Shown here one piece after another: positions 36,114-45,579 of a stretch of DNA of 64,000 nt. Under the pieces are notes generated by a model. That model made no database searches. It was not told the DNA's origin and worked only from the letters and a program-made list of their open reading frames with translations. The stretch lies in contig CANRKO010000001.1 of NCBI GenBank assembly GCA_947631235.1, positions 496,001 to 560,000 on the forward strand. The letters run 5' to 3'. The stretch comes from an uncultured Clostridia bacterium (GTDB taxonomy: Bacteria > Bacillota > Clostridia > UBA1381). The position numbers and the translations under genes are program-made. Positions within the stretch are counted from its first letter, which is position 1. Every line of letters begins with the position of its first letter.

Positions 36114-36139
36114 AAAGCGTATCTTGCGATACGCTTTTT
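36112..36139. terminator. Bidirectional terminator
   Basis: Perfect 12-bp stem AAAAAGCGTATC/GATACGCTTTTT with a TTGC loop, directly after the recombinase stop and before the end of the convergent CHAP gene. A and T runs on both sides suit both strands. Confidence 0.88.
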
Positions 36140-36158
36140 CTGATATAAGATATTTCTG

Positions 36159-37619
36159 CTACCATGTCAGCGGTTTCATATCCGTAAGGCTGTCCCATAC
36201 GAATACTCTCGCGTTCGCACCATGGGAGTAGGTTTTTGTTTCCCGTGCAGCAAATATTTCATTTTTTATATTAATATCCTTTATTGTTCCATTCATATAC
36301 CGGGCAATAATTACTACCACGGACCGTTGATGATCAGTGTTGTTGCGAACAATCGATTGGCTATTTTCATAAATGACATTAAAATCGGTAGTTGGTCTGT
36401 CACTATTTGGAATTGAGAAGGAAATAGTGTTGCTAAATGTATAATTTCTAAAATTGTCGTTAATTCCCGCTACATTTGCTGTATAATTTCCTGCAGGCAA
36501 ATTAACATTGTAGTATGTATCTTTTGTCGCCCATATAGTTTTGATTATATTTCCGTTTTCCATTATTCTTAAATCATAATAGTGAGCATTATCTACGGGT
36601 TCCCACGAAAATACAGCATTATTTATATAATTATTATCTATGGCAACCTTTAATGTAGGTTTTGGAATTGTCGGTAAGGATAATTTCCAAATTTGAAATT
36701 TTTGTGCCGGAGTATCATTGCTTGTCCACATTTGAATATTTGCACCTTCCGCAGATGAATTGTCGGCTAAATCAAGTACACAATCTGTACATTTTGCTCT
36801 TAATTTGTAAGCTCCGCTTTTTCCATACACATACCATAATTGGGCGCTGTTACCGCTATAATCATTCATATGTACATTCGTACCTGCCTCTTTCCCAAAA
36901 TCATGCACTTCCATACAGCGCCCGTCCTTTACTGACGTTATTTTATATGAGTTGTCACTTTGTTTACTAAAATACCATATTTGATTTGCCTTTCCTGTTT
37001 CCGTTCTGCTTGTTATATTCCAGTCATTATCATATGTCAAATGTTTCCATGCTGCGGTATTAATTATATATGCGTAAAAGCTATCACCAAGATTTACGGG
37101 CTGCTCATCTCCGTCCCAATTTCCGATATAAATATATCCCAAAAAGCGCAAACTGCTATCGTATGAACCGTTTTTCGGTATAGTTACTCTGCGCCAATTA
37201 ACACCGCCGTAATTGGACTCTGAAATTGTAACGTTATTTCCACTTATTGCCTCAACAACCGCTACATGTCCAGTATTATTGTCATAATGATCCCAACAAG
37301 CTATTGCTCCCAATTTCGGTTCAGAGCCATATGAATAATACCCGTGTGATTTGTTATAACTATACCATTGTCCGGCATTTCCCGTACACAACGACGGTTT
37401 TGTCCCCAACAACTCATACGCTCTGCCCCAAGCATATGCCGTGCAGTTTGGCATACCGTATCCGCTTTGATAGAAAATATTGTCTGAATAATAATGATAA
37501 TCACTGCTGCTCGGAGCGCTTGTCCTCGGTGAAAAACTCGCGGCCTGCACGGTAAATCCGCCAAAACACACAAATATAATTCCAAACAGCATTATCCACA
37601 ACAAAATTCTTTTTTTCAT
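36159..37619 (-). CDS. Secreted CHAP-domain amidase/endopeptidase with ricin-type lectin domain
   Basis: 486 residues. Signal peptide MKKRILLWIMLFGIIFVCFG. The CHAP cysteine peptidase/amidase domain (about 35-170) has Cys59 in PNCTAYAWGRAY and His118 in NTGHVAVVEA. A ricin B-type beta-trefoil follows (about 175-310, with repeated QxW motifs such as NQIWYF, AQLWYV, FQIWKL), then an Fn3-like segment (about 315-400) and a C-terminal domain ending RVFVWDSLTDMKPL, shared in type with two other secreted proteins here. It probably cuts peptidoglycan and binds sugar. Codons are clearly AT-richer than in flanking genes, which suggests transfer. The divergent Xre gene and two operators indicate tight control. 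Confidence 0.85.
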   Translation of the reverse strand: MKKRILLWIMLFGIIFVCFGGFTVQAASFSPRTSAPSSSDYHYYSDNIFYQSGYGMPNCTAYAWGRAYELLGTKPSLCTGNAGQWYSYNKSHGYYSYGSEPKLGAIACWDHYDNNTGHVAVVEAISGNNVTISESNYGGVNWRRVTIPKNGSYDSSLRFLGYIYIGNWDGDEQPVNLGDSFYAYIINTAAWKHLTYDNDWNITSRTETGKANQIWYFSKQSDNSYKITSVKDGRCMEVHDFGKEAGTNVHMNDYSGNSAQLWYVYGKSGAYKLRAKCTDCVLDLADNSSAEGANIQMWTSNDTPAQKFQIWKLSLPTIPKPTLKVAIDNNYINNAVFSWEPVDNAHYYDLRIMENGNIIKTIWATKDTYYNVNLPAGNYTANVAGINDNFRNYTFSNTISFSIPNSDRPTTDFNVIYENSQSIVRNNTDHQRSVVVIIARYMNGTIKDINIKNEIFAARETKTYSHGANARVFVWDSLTDMKPLTW

Positions 37620-37636
37620 AAAAGCACCTCCTGTTT

Positions 37637-37655
37637 TGACATTTACTGAATGTCA
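37637..37655. promoter_or_regulatory. Operator 1 of the CHAP/Xre switch
   Basis: 19-bp palindrome TGACATTTACTGAATGTCA, immediately downstream of the CHAP-gene promoter and covering the likely -35 (TTGACA, 37636-37641) for the Xre gene. Matches operator 2 at the outer TGACA/TGTCA arms and much of the core. Confidence 0.75.
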
Positions 37656-37666
37656 ATATTATATGT

Positions 37667-37695
37667 ATTATAGCATATAATAAAGCAAATGACAA
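37667..37695 (-). promoter_or_regulatory. Promoter of the CHAP gene
   Basis: Minus-strand TTGTCA (37690-37695) with a 17-bp spacer to a perfect TATAAT (37667-37672). The -35 lies inside operator 2. A plus-strand TATAAT at 37676-37681 may serve the Xre gene. Confidence 0.7.
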
Positions 37696-37708
37696 GTACT
37701 AAATGTCA
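37690..37708. promoter_or_regulatory. Operator 2 of the CHAP/Xre switch
   Basis: 19-bp palindrome TGACAAGTACTAAATGTCA, 53 bp centre-to-centre from operator 1 (about five helical turns). It covers the -35 of the CHAP promoter and lies just before the Xre ribosome site (ACGGAGG). Confidence 0.75.
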
Positions 37709-37722
37709 AAACGGAGGTATTT

Positions 37723-37971
37723 ATGTTTAAAAATAAGTCAGAAAACGGGAAATTAAATATCTGCGGTGAAAATGTTGCCAAATACAGACTTCTTATGCAG
37801 CCCAGAATGTCGCAGCGCGCACTCGCGGATAAACTGCAAATTTTGGGTATTGATGTTGATAAAAACGCGATACAACGAATTGAATGCGGAAAGCGATTTG
37901 TTACAGATATTGAAATAGTCGCTTTGGCAAAAGCTTTGAATGTTGATATTCACAGTTTGCTGACAAAATGA
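37723..37971 (+). CDS. Small Xre/Cro-type helix-turn-helix regulator
   Basis: 82 residues, single HTH domain: RLLMQPRMSQRALADKLQ is the first helix pair and KNAIQRIECGKRFVTDIEIV the recognition region. It closely resembles phage-type repressors. Divergent from the CHAP gene and AT-rich like it. The two 19-bp palindromes between them are the obvious binding sites and predict repression of both genes. CGGAGG precedes the ATG. Confidence 0.88.
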   Translation: MFKNKSENGKLNICGENVAKYRLLMQPRMSQRALADKLQILGIDVDKNAIQRIECGKRFVTDIEIVALAKALNVDIHSLLTK

Positions 37972-38000
37972 AAAACGGCGCGGTATTCCGTGCCGTTTTT
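37971..38000. terminator. Bidirectional terminator, Xre gene and gltD
   Basis: 12-bp stem AAAACGGCGCGG/CCGTGCCGTTTT (one mismatch or wobble) with a 4-base loop, flanked by A and T runs, between the convergent ends of the Xre gene and gltD. Confidence 0.85.
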
Positions 38001-38008
38001 ATATTGTT

Positions 38009-39463
38009 TTATTTCATCAAATATTCGTCCACCGCGGCGGCAGTCTCTCTGCCCTCGCGTATTGCCCAGACGACAAGGCTCTGTCCTCTGCGGCAGTCGC
38101 CCGCCGCGAACACTCCCCGAAGGCTCGTCTTGTGGTCGGTTTCCTTCGCGCTTATATTGCTCCTCGCGTCGGTTTCGAGCGTGAGTTGACGGAGTAAGTC
38201 CTGCTCGGGTCCCAAAAAGCCCATCGCGATAAGCACAAGTTCGCAGTCGCGCACCTGTTCCGTACCCTTTACAGGCACGGGCGCGCCCGTTGACCAGTCG
38301 ACCTGCACGGTATGCACCGCCTTGACGCGTCCTTTTTCGTCGCCCTCGATTTTCGTTACCGTGGTGGTGTACTCGCGCGGGTCGTGTCCGTAAAACTCTA
38401 TCGCCTCTTCCTGACCGTAATCCGTCTTTTTAACTCTGGGCCATTCGGGCCACGGGTTATTCGGAAGTCTGTCCTCCGACATTTCGGGCATGATTTCAAG
38501 CTGCGTGACGCTCTTGCAGCCGTGACGGATCGACGTTCCCACGCAGTCCGTACCCGTGTCGCCGCCGCCTATCACGATAACGTTCTTACCCTCCGCGCTT
38601 ATGTATTTTCTGTCCTCAAGCTTGCTGTCCAAAAGGCTCTTTGTGTTGGCTTTCAGAAAGTCAACGGCGTAATGCACTCCCTTTAAGTCCGCGCCATCCA
38701 CGGTAAGCGGTCTCGGGTTTGCCGCGCCGGTGCAAAGCACTACCGCGTCAAATTCGTTTACAAGCTTTACAGCCGGATAGTTCTTGCCTATTTCGGTGTT
38801 AAGGCGGAACGTTACGCCCTCCTTCTGCATGAGGTCTACGCGCCTTTGTACCACGGATTTGTCGAGTTTCATATTCGGTATGCCGTACATCAGAAGTCCG
38901 CCGGCTCTGTCCTCGCGCTCGAACACCGTTACGCGGTGTCCCATTTGGTTGAGCATATCGGCAGCCGCAAGACCCGAAGGTCCGCTGCCGACTACCGCGA
39001 CGCGCTTTTCCGTCGATTTCTCGGGTATGCGCGGCACGACCTTACCCTCGGCAAACATTGTGTCTATTATGTGGCACTCGATGTTCCTCACCGTTACGGC
39101 GGGGTCGTGCATACCGAGCGTACACGAGCCTTCGCAAAGCGCGGGGCATACGCGTCCCGTAAATTCGGGGAAACTGCTCGTCAGCGACAAGCGTCTGTAC
39201 GCTTCCTCGATATTGCCTTGGTACACGAGGTCGTTCCACTCGGGTATGAGGTTATTCAGCGGGCAGCCTATCGACGTGCGTCCGACCTGCACGCCCGCGT
39301 GACAGAACGGTATTCCGCAGTCCATGCAGCGCGCGCCCTGCAAACGCAGCTTTTCTATGTCAAAATGCGTGTGAAACTCGTCCCAGTCCTTTATTCTCTC
39401 CTTCGGAGGTCTGTCCGCCGGGAGCTGTCTTTCATATTCCAAAAATCCTGTCGGTTTTCCCAT
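38009..39463 (-). CDS. gltD: Glutamate synthase small subunit
   Basis: 484 residues. The N-terminal two [4Fe-4S] clusters use ARCMDCGIPFCHAG and CPALCEGSCTLG. The FAD-binding motif is VAVVGSGPSGLAAADML (about residue 153) and the NAD(P)H site is VIVIGGGDTGTDC. It passes electrons from NADPH to the large subunit. It follows gltB by 18 bp, as in most bacteria. Confidence 0.96.
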   Translation of the reverse strand: MGKPTGFLEYERQLPADRPPKERIKDWDEFHTHFDIEKLRLQGARCMDCGIPFCHAGVQVGRTSIGCPLNNLIPEWNDLVYQGNIEEAYRRLSLTSSFPEFTGRVCPALCEGSCTLGMHDPAVTVRNIECHIIDTMFAEGKVVPRIPEKSTEKRVAVVGSGPSGLAAADMLNQMGHRVTVFEREDRAGGLLMYGIPNMKLDKSVVQRRVDLMQKEGVTFRLNTEIGKNYPAVKLVNEFDAVVLCTGAANPRPLTVDGADLKGVHYAVDFLKANTKSLLDSKLEDRKYISAEGKNVIVIGGGDTGTDCVGTSIRHGCKSVTQLEIMPEMSEDRLPNNPWPEWPRVKKTDYGQEEAIEFYGHDPREYTTTVTKIEGDEKGRVKAVHTVQVDWSTGAPVPVKGTEQVRDCELVLIAMGFLGPEQDLLRQLTLETDARSNISAKETDHKTSLRGVFAAGDCRRGQSLVVWAIREGRETAAAVDEYLMK

Positions 39464-39481
39464 TGTAATCAGCCTCCTTCC

Positions 39482-42400
39482 TTACGCAACTTCTATCTTC
39501 TTGCCGGTCACGTTCTCGAATGCCATAAGCATTGCCGTGTCGCGGTCTGTGCCTTTTGAGAGCTCGTCGTTAAGCACGGTTATGACCTTCTTGTAATCTC
39601 TCGGTATTACCTTTACAAAACGCTTTAATTCGCTCTCCCAGTTGTCGAGAATGAATTTTGCGGCGTCGCTTTCGGTGTACTCGTAATGCTTTTCTATCAT
39701 CGTACGGAGCGTTTCCTCGTCCTTTTTGCCGAGTTTTTCAAGCAGCACAAGTTCCTTATTGCAGTTTTTGTCAAGACTCTTGTTTTTGTCATACACGTAA
39801 GCCGTACCGCCCGACATACCGGCTGCGAAATTCCTGCCCGTCTCGCCTATCACCGCGACGCATCCGCCGGTCATGTACTCGCAGCCGTGGTCGCCTATGC
39901 CTTCTACCACCGCCGTCATGCCGCTGTTGCGCACGCAGAAACGTTCGCCGGCTATGCCACGTATGTACGCCTCGCCCTTTATCGCGCCGTAGAACGCGAC
40001 GTTGCCGATGATTACGTTCTCGCTCGGATTAAACCGCGAGTCGGCGGGAGGTACGACTATGATTTTACCGCCCGACAAGCCCTTTCCTATGTAGTCGTTG
40101 CTGTCGCCCTCAAGCTTAAGCGTCACGCCCGACGCGAGGAACGCGCCGAAACTCTGACCCGCGCTGCCTACAAAGTGCAGCTTTATGCTGTCGTCGGGAA
40201 GTCCTTCCTCGCCGTGAACACGCGTTATTTCGGACGACAGTATCGTTCCCGTAACGCGGTCGATATTTGTTATTTCAAGCTTAGCCTCGATCTTTTTACC
40301 GTCGTACACCGCACCTCGGCATATACGCAGAAGGGTGTTCGCGTCAAGCGTTTTGCCGAGTTCGTGATCCTGGTCGAGATTGTGGTAACGCTCGAAGTCG
40401 TTGGAGCAGATTTTGGGCTGGTACAGGAGCGACGACAAATCGACCTCCTTAGCCTTCCAGTTGTCCTCTATCTTCTTCTGGTTCAGTCGCTCGACGTGAC
40501 CTATCATCTCGTTCACGGTCTTTACGCCGATTTTCGCCATCCACTCTCTCAAATCCTGCGCGATAAAGCGCATGAAGTTCTCGACGTACTCCGGCTTACC
40601 CGCGAAACGCTTACGAAGTTTCGGGTTCTGCGTCGCAACGCCGACAGGGCATGTGTCGAGGTTACATACTCTCATCATTACGCAGCCTATTGCAATCAGC
40701 GGGCCTGTCGCGAAGCCGAATTCCTCCGCGCCGAGCAGCGCGGCAACGGCTACGTCGCGTCCCGTAAGCAGCTTACCGTCCGTTTCTATAACGACCCTGT
40801 TGCGGAGATTGTTCATAAGGAGCGCCTGGTGCGTTTCGGCAACGCCGAGTTCCCACGGAAGTCCGGCGTGTCTCACGCTCGTTCTCGGAGCCGCGCCCGT
40901 GCCGCCGTCGTAGCCCGACACGAGTATTACGTCGGCGCGTCCTTTCGCAACGCCGACGGCAATCGTGCCTACGCCGGCTTCGGAGACAAGCTTTACAGTT
41001 ACTCTCGCGTCACGGTTCGCGTTTTTAAGGTCGTGGATAAGCTGCGCCAAATCCTCTATCGAATATATGTCGTGGTGCGGCGGGGGTGAAATAAGTCCCA
41101 CGCCAGGCGTGGAGTGACGCGTTTTAGCTATCCACGGATAGACCTTCGCGCCCGGAAGGTGTCCGCCCTCGCCCGGCTTTGCGCCCTGCGCCATTTTTAT
41201 CTGTATTTCTTTCGCGTTGTTCAGGTAGTTTATATGTACTCCGAATCTTCCCGACGCGACCTGTTTTATCGCGGAGCAGCGCAGATCGCCGTTTTCGTCG
41301 GGGGTAAAGCGTTCTCTGTCCTCGCCGCCCTCGCCGCTGTTCGACTTGCCGCCGAGACGGTTCATCGCTATGGCGAGACACTCGTGCGCTTCCTTACTGA
41401 TTGAGCCGTAGGACATCGCGCCCGTCTTAAAGCGTTTTACTATGCTCTCTACGCTCTCGACCTCGTCGATCGCGATAGGCTTGTCGATCGTGCTTATATC
41501 GAGCATACCGCGTATCGTACATTGGTGCTGTCTGTGCGAGTCCATTTCGGCTGCGTATTCCTTGTACAGCTTGTAGTCGCCGGTGCGGCACGCTCTCTGC
41601 AGCTTGTATATGCTTTCGGGGTTGAACATATGGTACTCGCCCTTTGCGCGCCACTTATGCTCGCCGCCCGTTTTAAGCGCCTTTTTGCCCGTAACCTTGT
41701 CAAACGCTTCCTTGTGGCGCAGCAGCGCTTCTTTCTGTATATGACCGAGACCTATGCCGCCTATACGCGTCGTGGTGCCGGTAAAGTACTTTTCAACCAC
41801 GCTCTCCGTAATGCCGAGCGCTTCAAATATCTGCGCGCCCTGGTACGACTGGATCGTGGATATGCCCATTTTCGACATTACCTTTACTATGCCGTGAGTG
41901 CAAGCGTCGTTAAACCGCTTTACGCCCTCGTCGTACGATACGCTTATAAGTTTCTGCTCGCAAAGCTCCTCTATCGCTTCATACGCCATGTACGGGTTCA
42001 CGCCGTTTACGCCGTAGCCTATGAGACACGCGAAATGATGCACCTCGCGCGGCTCGCCCGTTTCGAGTACGATCGACGTTTTAATGCGCGTACCCCTGCG
42101 GATAAGGTGGTGGTGAAGTCCCGACGCGGCAAGCAGCGCGGGTATCGGGGCTTTGTCCTTGCTCACGCCCTTGTCGGACAGGATTATTATGTTGTAGCCG
42201 TTCTCTATCGCGATGTCGGCAGCTTCGAATATTGTTTCGAGCGCGGCTTCCATATCGTCCTCGCGGCGCGTGCTGAACAGCATCGGTATCGTTATCGACT
42301 TAAAGCCTTCAAGGTCTATCGCGCGGAGCTTTTGAAGTTCCTCGTTCGTGAGTATAGGGCTTAACGCTCTCACCTTGCGGCAGTTAAGCTCCGACGATGT

Positions 42401-44179
42401 GAGAAGATTCTGCTCGCAGCCGAAAAGCGTGTAGGTGGACGTTACGATCTGCTCTCTTATCGCGTCGATAGGCGGGTTTGTGACCTGCGCGAAAAGCTGC
42501 TTGAAATAGTTGTACAAAAGCTGCGGCTTTTCGGACAGTACCGCGAGCGGTATATCCGTACCCATCGCGCCTATCGGGTCGTCCGATTTTTCGACCATTT
42601 GACGCACGGTCGCGTTGATTTCCTCCCAAGTGTAGCCGAACGCCTTCTGACGCGTCAAAAGCGGCAGTTCGTCCTCGCCGTTCTCACGGTTCACGAACAT
42701 ATTTTCGAGCGCGATGAAGTTGCGGAGCATTAAGTCCTCGTTCATACTGCCCTTGGTGGTCGCCTTCAGATTGTTTACAAGGTCGTGCCACGTGTCGCCC
42801 TTTTTCGATGTTTCGGCGGGCAGCTTGTCAAGCTCGGTAAGCGTCTGTTTTACCCACTTGCCGTAGGGCTTGTGCTGCGCTTCGTACTTTTTGATTTCCT
42901 CGTCGGAAATAATTTTACCTTCCTTTGTGTCTATAAGGAGCATCTTCGCGGGGCGGAGTCTCTCCTTCTTTATGATTTTCGCGCTGTCAATGTCTGTTAC
43001 GCCGACCTCGGACGAGAGTATTATCATATCGTCGTCCGTAAGGTAGTAACGCGCGGGGCGAAGTCCGTTTCTGTCGAGCGTCGCGCCGACGTAGCGTCCG
43101 TCGGTAAACGCGACCGCAGCCGGCCCGTCCCACGGCTCGGTTATGCAGGAATGGTACTCGTAGAACGACCTCATGTCCTTATCCATTTCGGTGTTGTTCT
43201 CCCACGGTTCGGGTATCGTCATCATCACCGCGCGCGGAAGTGAAAATCCCGAGAGGTGGAGGAACTGAAGGTAGTTGTCGAGCATCGCGCTGTCCGAACC
43301 GTCCTCGTTTATTACGGGCAGGATTTTATCCATTTCGCCCTCAAACTCCGGCGTCGCGAACATTCTTTCACGCGCCTTTACCCAGTTGACGTTGCCGCGT
43401 ATGGTGTTTATCTCGCCGTTGTGGATTATGTACCTGTTCGGGTGCGCCCTTTCCCACGACGGGAACGTGTTTGTCGAGAAACGCGAATGTACGAGCGCGA
43501 TCGCCGTTTCCATGTCCGCGTCCTTTAAGTCGAGGTAAAACTCGTTTACCTGGTCGGGCGTGAGCATGCCCTTGTACACGATCGTGCGCGACGAGAGCGA
43601 CGCGAAATAGAAGTAACGGTCCGCGCCCGTTTTTCTTATGCGCTTTTCCGCGATTTTGCCGATGATGTAGAGCTTTCTTTCAAAGTCCTCCTCGGTCATT
43701 TTATTCGTTTCCTTGCCGATGAATATCTGCAATATATGCGGCTTTGCCTCACGCGCGGTCTTGCCGATGCACTCGCCGTAAACCGGCACTTCGCGCACGC
43801 CGAGCAGCTTTTGACCCTCGCCCTCGATTATTTCGGCAAGCGTTTTGACGCTTTCGCTCCTTGTGTCCGCGTCGGGCGACAAAAACAGCATACCCACGCC
43901 GTAATCGTCCTTTTCGGGAAGGTCGATGTCCTCGTTGCGGCACACCTTTTTAAAGAATGTGTGCGGAAGCTGTATAAGTATGCCCGCGCCGTCGCCGGTG
44001 TCGGGCTCGCTGCCGACGCCGCCCCTGTGCGCGAGGTTCTTCAAAATCTGTATCGCCTGGTTTATTATCTTGTGAGAGGTCTTACCCTTGATATTTGCGA
44101 TAAAGCCTATGCCGCACGCGTCATGCTCAAACTGCGGGTCGTACATTCCCTGTTTTTCGGGCAGTCCGTTATACTCCAT
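39482..44179 (-). CDS. gltB: Glutamate synthase large subunit
   Basis: 1565 residues. The glutaminase (Ntn) domain starts at Cys22 in FEHDACGIGF, so the first 21 residues are a propeptide. The central and FMN-binding synthase domains follow (SNSGEGGED, AKPGEGGHLPG, VSGYDGGTGAAPRTS), then the Fe-S motif CVMMRVCNLDTC and the C-terminal beta-helix with SGGTAYVYD-type repeats. Together with GltD it makes two glutamates from glutamine and 2-oxoglutarate. The leader carries a promoter, a hairpin and a terminator of the same design as glnA. Confidence 0.97.
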   Translation of the reverse strand: MEYNGLPEKQGMYDPQFEHDACGIGFIANIKGKTSHKIINQAIQILKNLAHRGGVGSEPDTGDGAGILIQLPHTFFKKVCRNEDIDLPEKDDYGVGMLFLSPDADTRSESVKTLAEIIEGEGQKLLGVREVPVYGECIGKTAREAKPHILQIFIGKETNKMTEEDFERKLYIIGKIAEKRIRKTGADRYFYFASLSSRTIVYKGMLTPDQVNEFYLDLKDADMETAIALVHSRFSTNTFPSWERAHPNRYIIHNGEINTIRGNVNWVKARERMFATPEFEGEMDKILPVINEDGSDSAMLDNYLQFLHLSGFSLPRAVMMTIPEPWENNTEMDKDMRSFYEYHSCITEPWDGPAAVAFTDGRYVGATLDRNGLRPARYYLTDDDMIILSSEVGVTDIDSAKIIKKERLRPAKMLLIDTKEGKIISDEEIKKYEAQHKPYGKWVKQTLTELDKLPAETSKKGDTWHDLVNNLKATTKGSMNEDLMLRNFIALENMFVNRENGEDELPLLTRQKAFGYTWEEINATVRQMVEKSDDPIGAMGTDIPLAVLSEKPQLLYNYFKQLFAQVTNPPIDAIREQIVTSTYTLFGCEQNLLTSSELNCRKVRALSPILTNEELQKLRAIDLEGFKSITIPMLFSTRREDDMEAALETIFEAADIAIENGYNIIILSDKGVSKDKAPIPALLAASGLHHHLIRRGTRIKTSIVLETGEPREVHHFACLIGYGVNGVNPYMAYEAIEELCEQKLISVSYDEGVKRFNDACTHGIVKVMSKMGISTIQSYQGAQIFEALGITESVVEKYFTGTTTRIGGIGLGHIQKEALLRHKEAFDKVTGKKALKTGGEHKWRAKGEYHMFNPESIYKLQRACRTGDYKLYKEYAAEMDSHRQHQCTIRGMLDISTIDKPIAIDEVESVESIVKRFKTGAMSYGSISKEAHECLAIAMNRLGGKSNSGEGGEDRERFTPDENGDLRCSAIKQVASGRFGVHINYLNNAKEIQIKMAQGAKPGEGGHLPGAKVYPWIAKTRHSTPGVGLISPPPHHDIYSIEDLAQLIHDLKNANRDARVTVKLVSEAGVGTIAVGVAKGRADVILVSGYDGGTGAAPRTSVRHAGLPWELGVAETHQALLMNNLRNRVVIETDGKLLTGRDVAVAALLGAEEFGFATGPLIAIGCVMMRVCNLDTCPVGVATQNPKLRKRFAGKPEYVENFMRFIAQDLREWMAKIGVKTVNEMIGHVERLNQKKIEDNWKAKEVDLSSLLYQPKICSNDFERYHNLDQDHELGKTLDANTLLRICRGAVYDGKKIEAKLEITNIDRVTGTILSSEITRVHGEEGLPDDSIKLHFVGSAGQSFGAFLASGVTLKLEGDSNDYIGKGLSGGKIIVVPPADSRFNPSENVIIGNVAFYGAIKGEAYIRGIAGERFCVRNSGMTAVVEGIGDHGCEYMTGGCVAVIGETGRNFAAGMSGGTAYVYDKNKSLDKNCNKELVLLEKLGKKDEETLRTMIEKHYEYTESDAAKFILDNWESELKRFVKVIPRDYKKVITVLNDELSKGTDRDTAMLMAFENVTGKKIEVA

Positions 44180-44195
44180 TTACCTCAATCCTTTC

Positions 44196-44255
44196 AAAAA
44201 ATAAGGCGCTCCAACAAACACGTATATATGTGCTTATTGAAACGCCATTGTTTCA
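44196..44255 (-). promoter_or_regulatory. gltB leader: ANTAR-type hairpin overlapping a terminator
   Basis: Minus-strand RNA. Hairpin P1 (44238-44255) is TGAAAC-AATGGC-GTTTCA with a 6-base loop having A1 and G4. A second, longer hairpin (44205-44246) has 17 paired positions including G-U pairs and is followed by TTATTTTTT (44196-44204). The 3' arm of P1 lies in the 5' arm of the terminator, so only one can form. The gltB ATG is 17 bp further on. No second ANTAR hairpin was found. Confidence 0.72.
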
Positions 44256-44263
44256 TCATATCA

Positions 44264-44292
44264 ATTATACCACCGTAATACGATTATGTCTA
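44264..44292 (-). promoter_or_regulatory. gltBD promoter
   Basis: Minus-strand TAGACA (44287-44292), 17-bp spacer, TATAAT (44264-44269). The predicted start of RNA is near 44257, directly before the P1 hairpin. Confidence 0.75.
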
Positions 44293-44302
44293 CTGAGATA
44301 TT

Positions 44303-45514
44303 TTACAAAATTGCCTTGATTTTTTCCATAGCTTTTATGGTATTTTCCTTTGTCGAGAACGCCGTCAGTCTCACAAATCCCTCGCCGCTCGGTCCGAAAC
44401 CGCTGCCCGGAGTCGTTACAACGCCGGCTTCGTCGAGGATTTTGTCGAAGAATTCCCACGACTTTAAGCCGTCAGGCGTTTTTGCCCATATGTAAGGCGC
44501 GTTCTCGCCGCCGTATACGGTAAGACCCGCTTCGGTGAGCGCCGCGCGGATAATCTTCGCGTTTTCGAGGTAGTAAGCGATCGCCGCCTTTGTCTCGCGC
44601 CGGCCGTCCTCGCTGTACACAGCCTCAGCTGCGCGCTGGATCACGTAAGGCACGCCGTTAAACTTTGTGCACTGACGGCGGTTCCAAAGCGAGTTGAGCT
44701 CCGTGCCGTCAATTTTAAGCGTGTGCGGCACAACGGTATACGCGCAGCGCGTACCGGTAAAGCCCGCAGTCTTGGAAAAACTCCTAAACTCGATCGCTAC
44801 TTCCTTCGCGCCCTCGATCTCGTATATGCTGTGGGGAACGTCGGGGTTTGTGATAAACGCCTCGTACGCGCTGTCGTAAAGAATTACCGCGCCGTTCTCC
44901 TTCGCGTACTCGACCCACGGCTTTAACTGCTCTCTCGTCGCCGCCACGCCCGTGGGGTTGTTCGGGAAACAAAGGTAAATTATGTCAACCTTTTCCTTTG
45001 GGAGCTCCGGCATAAAGCCGTTTTCCTCGGTGCAGGGCATGTAGTAAAGGTTCGTCCAATGCTCACCCACGTAGTCGCCCGCGCGTCCCGCCATCGCGTT
45101 TGTGTCAACGTACACGGGGTATACGGGGTCGCACACCGCGACCTTGTTGTCTACCGAAAATATGTCGCCGATGTTGCCGCAGTCCGATTTCGCGCCGTCG
45201 GAAACGAATATTTCGCTGATGTCTATGTCGATGCCGCGTGATTTGTAGTCGCACTCGGCTATCTTCGAGCGCAGGAAGTCGTAGCCCTGCTCGGGGCCGT
45301 AGCCGTGGAAACCTTCGGCTGTACCCATTTCGTCAGCGGCAGCCTTCATAGCCTTTATGACCGCGGGCGCGAGCGGCTTTGTAACGTCGCCTATGCTCAT
45401 TTTGATAAGCTCTCTGTCGGGGTGCGCGGCGGCGAATTCCTCCGCCTTGCGCGCTACCGTTGAAAAAAGATACGCTCCCGGGAGCTTTAAGTAATTGTCG
45501 TTTATCTTTGCCAT
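44303..45514 (-). CDS. dapL: LL-diaminopimelate aminotransferase
   Basis: 403 residues, PLP-dependent class I/II aminotransferase. It converts tetrahydrodipicolinate directly to LL-diaminopimelate for lysine and peptidoglycan. The start [20 protein letters not shown] is characteristic; CFPNNPTGV and [13 protein letters not shown] (PLP Lys) follow. ATG 45514 with AAGGAG 8 bases upstream is preferred over the longer frame. dapF, the next enzyme, is encoded just upstream of it on the same strand, but a repeat element lies between them. Confidence 0.95.
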   Translation of the reverse strand: MAKINDNYLKLPGAYLFSTVARKAEEFAAAHPDRELIKMSIGDVTKPLAPAVIKAMKAAADEMGTAEGFHGYGPEQGYDFLRSKIAECDYKSRGIDIDISEIFVSDGAKSDCGNIGDIFSVDNKVAVCDPVYPVYVDTNAMAGRAGDYVGEHWTNLYYMPCTEENGFMPELPKEKVDIIYLCFPNNPTGVAATREQLKPWVEYAKENGAVILYDSAYEAFITNPDVPHSIYEIEGAKEVAIEFRSFSKTAGFTGTRCAYTVVPHTLKIDGTELNSLWNRRQCTKFNGVPYVIQRAAEAVYSEDGRRETKAAIAYYLENAKIIRAALTEAGLTVYGGENAPYIWAKTPDGLKSWEFFDKILDEAGVVTTPGSGFGPSGEGFVRLTAFSTKENTIKAMEKIKAIL

Positions 45515-45579
45515 TGTTATGTCTCCTTTTTTATATTTCATATTATGTTTATATAATTTTAATATCGTGGTATGTTGTC

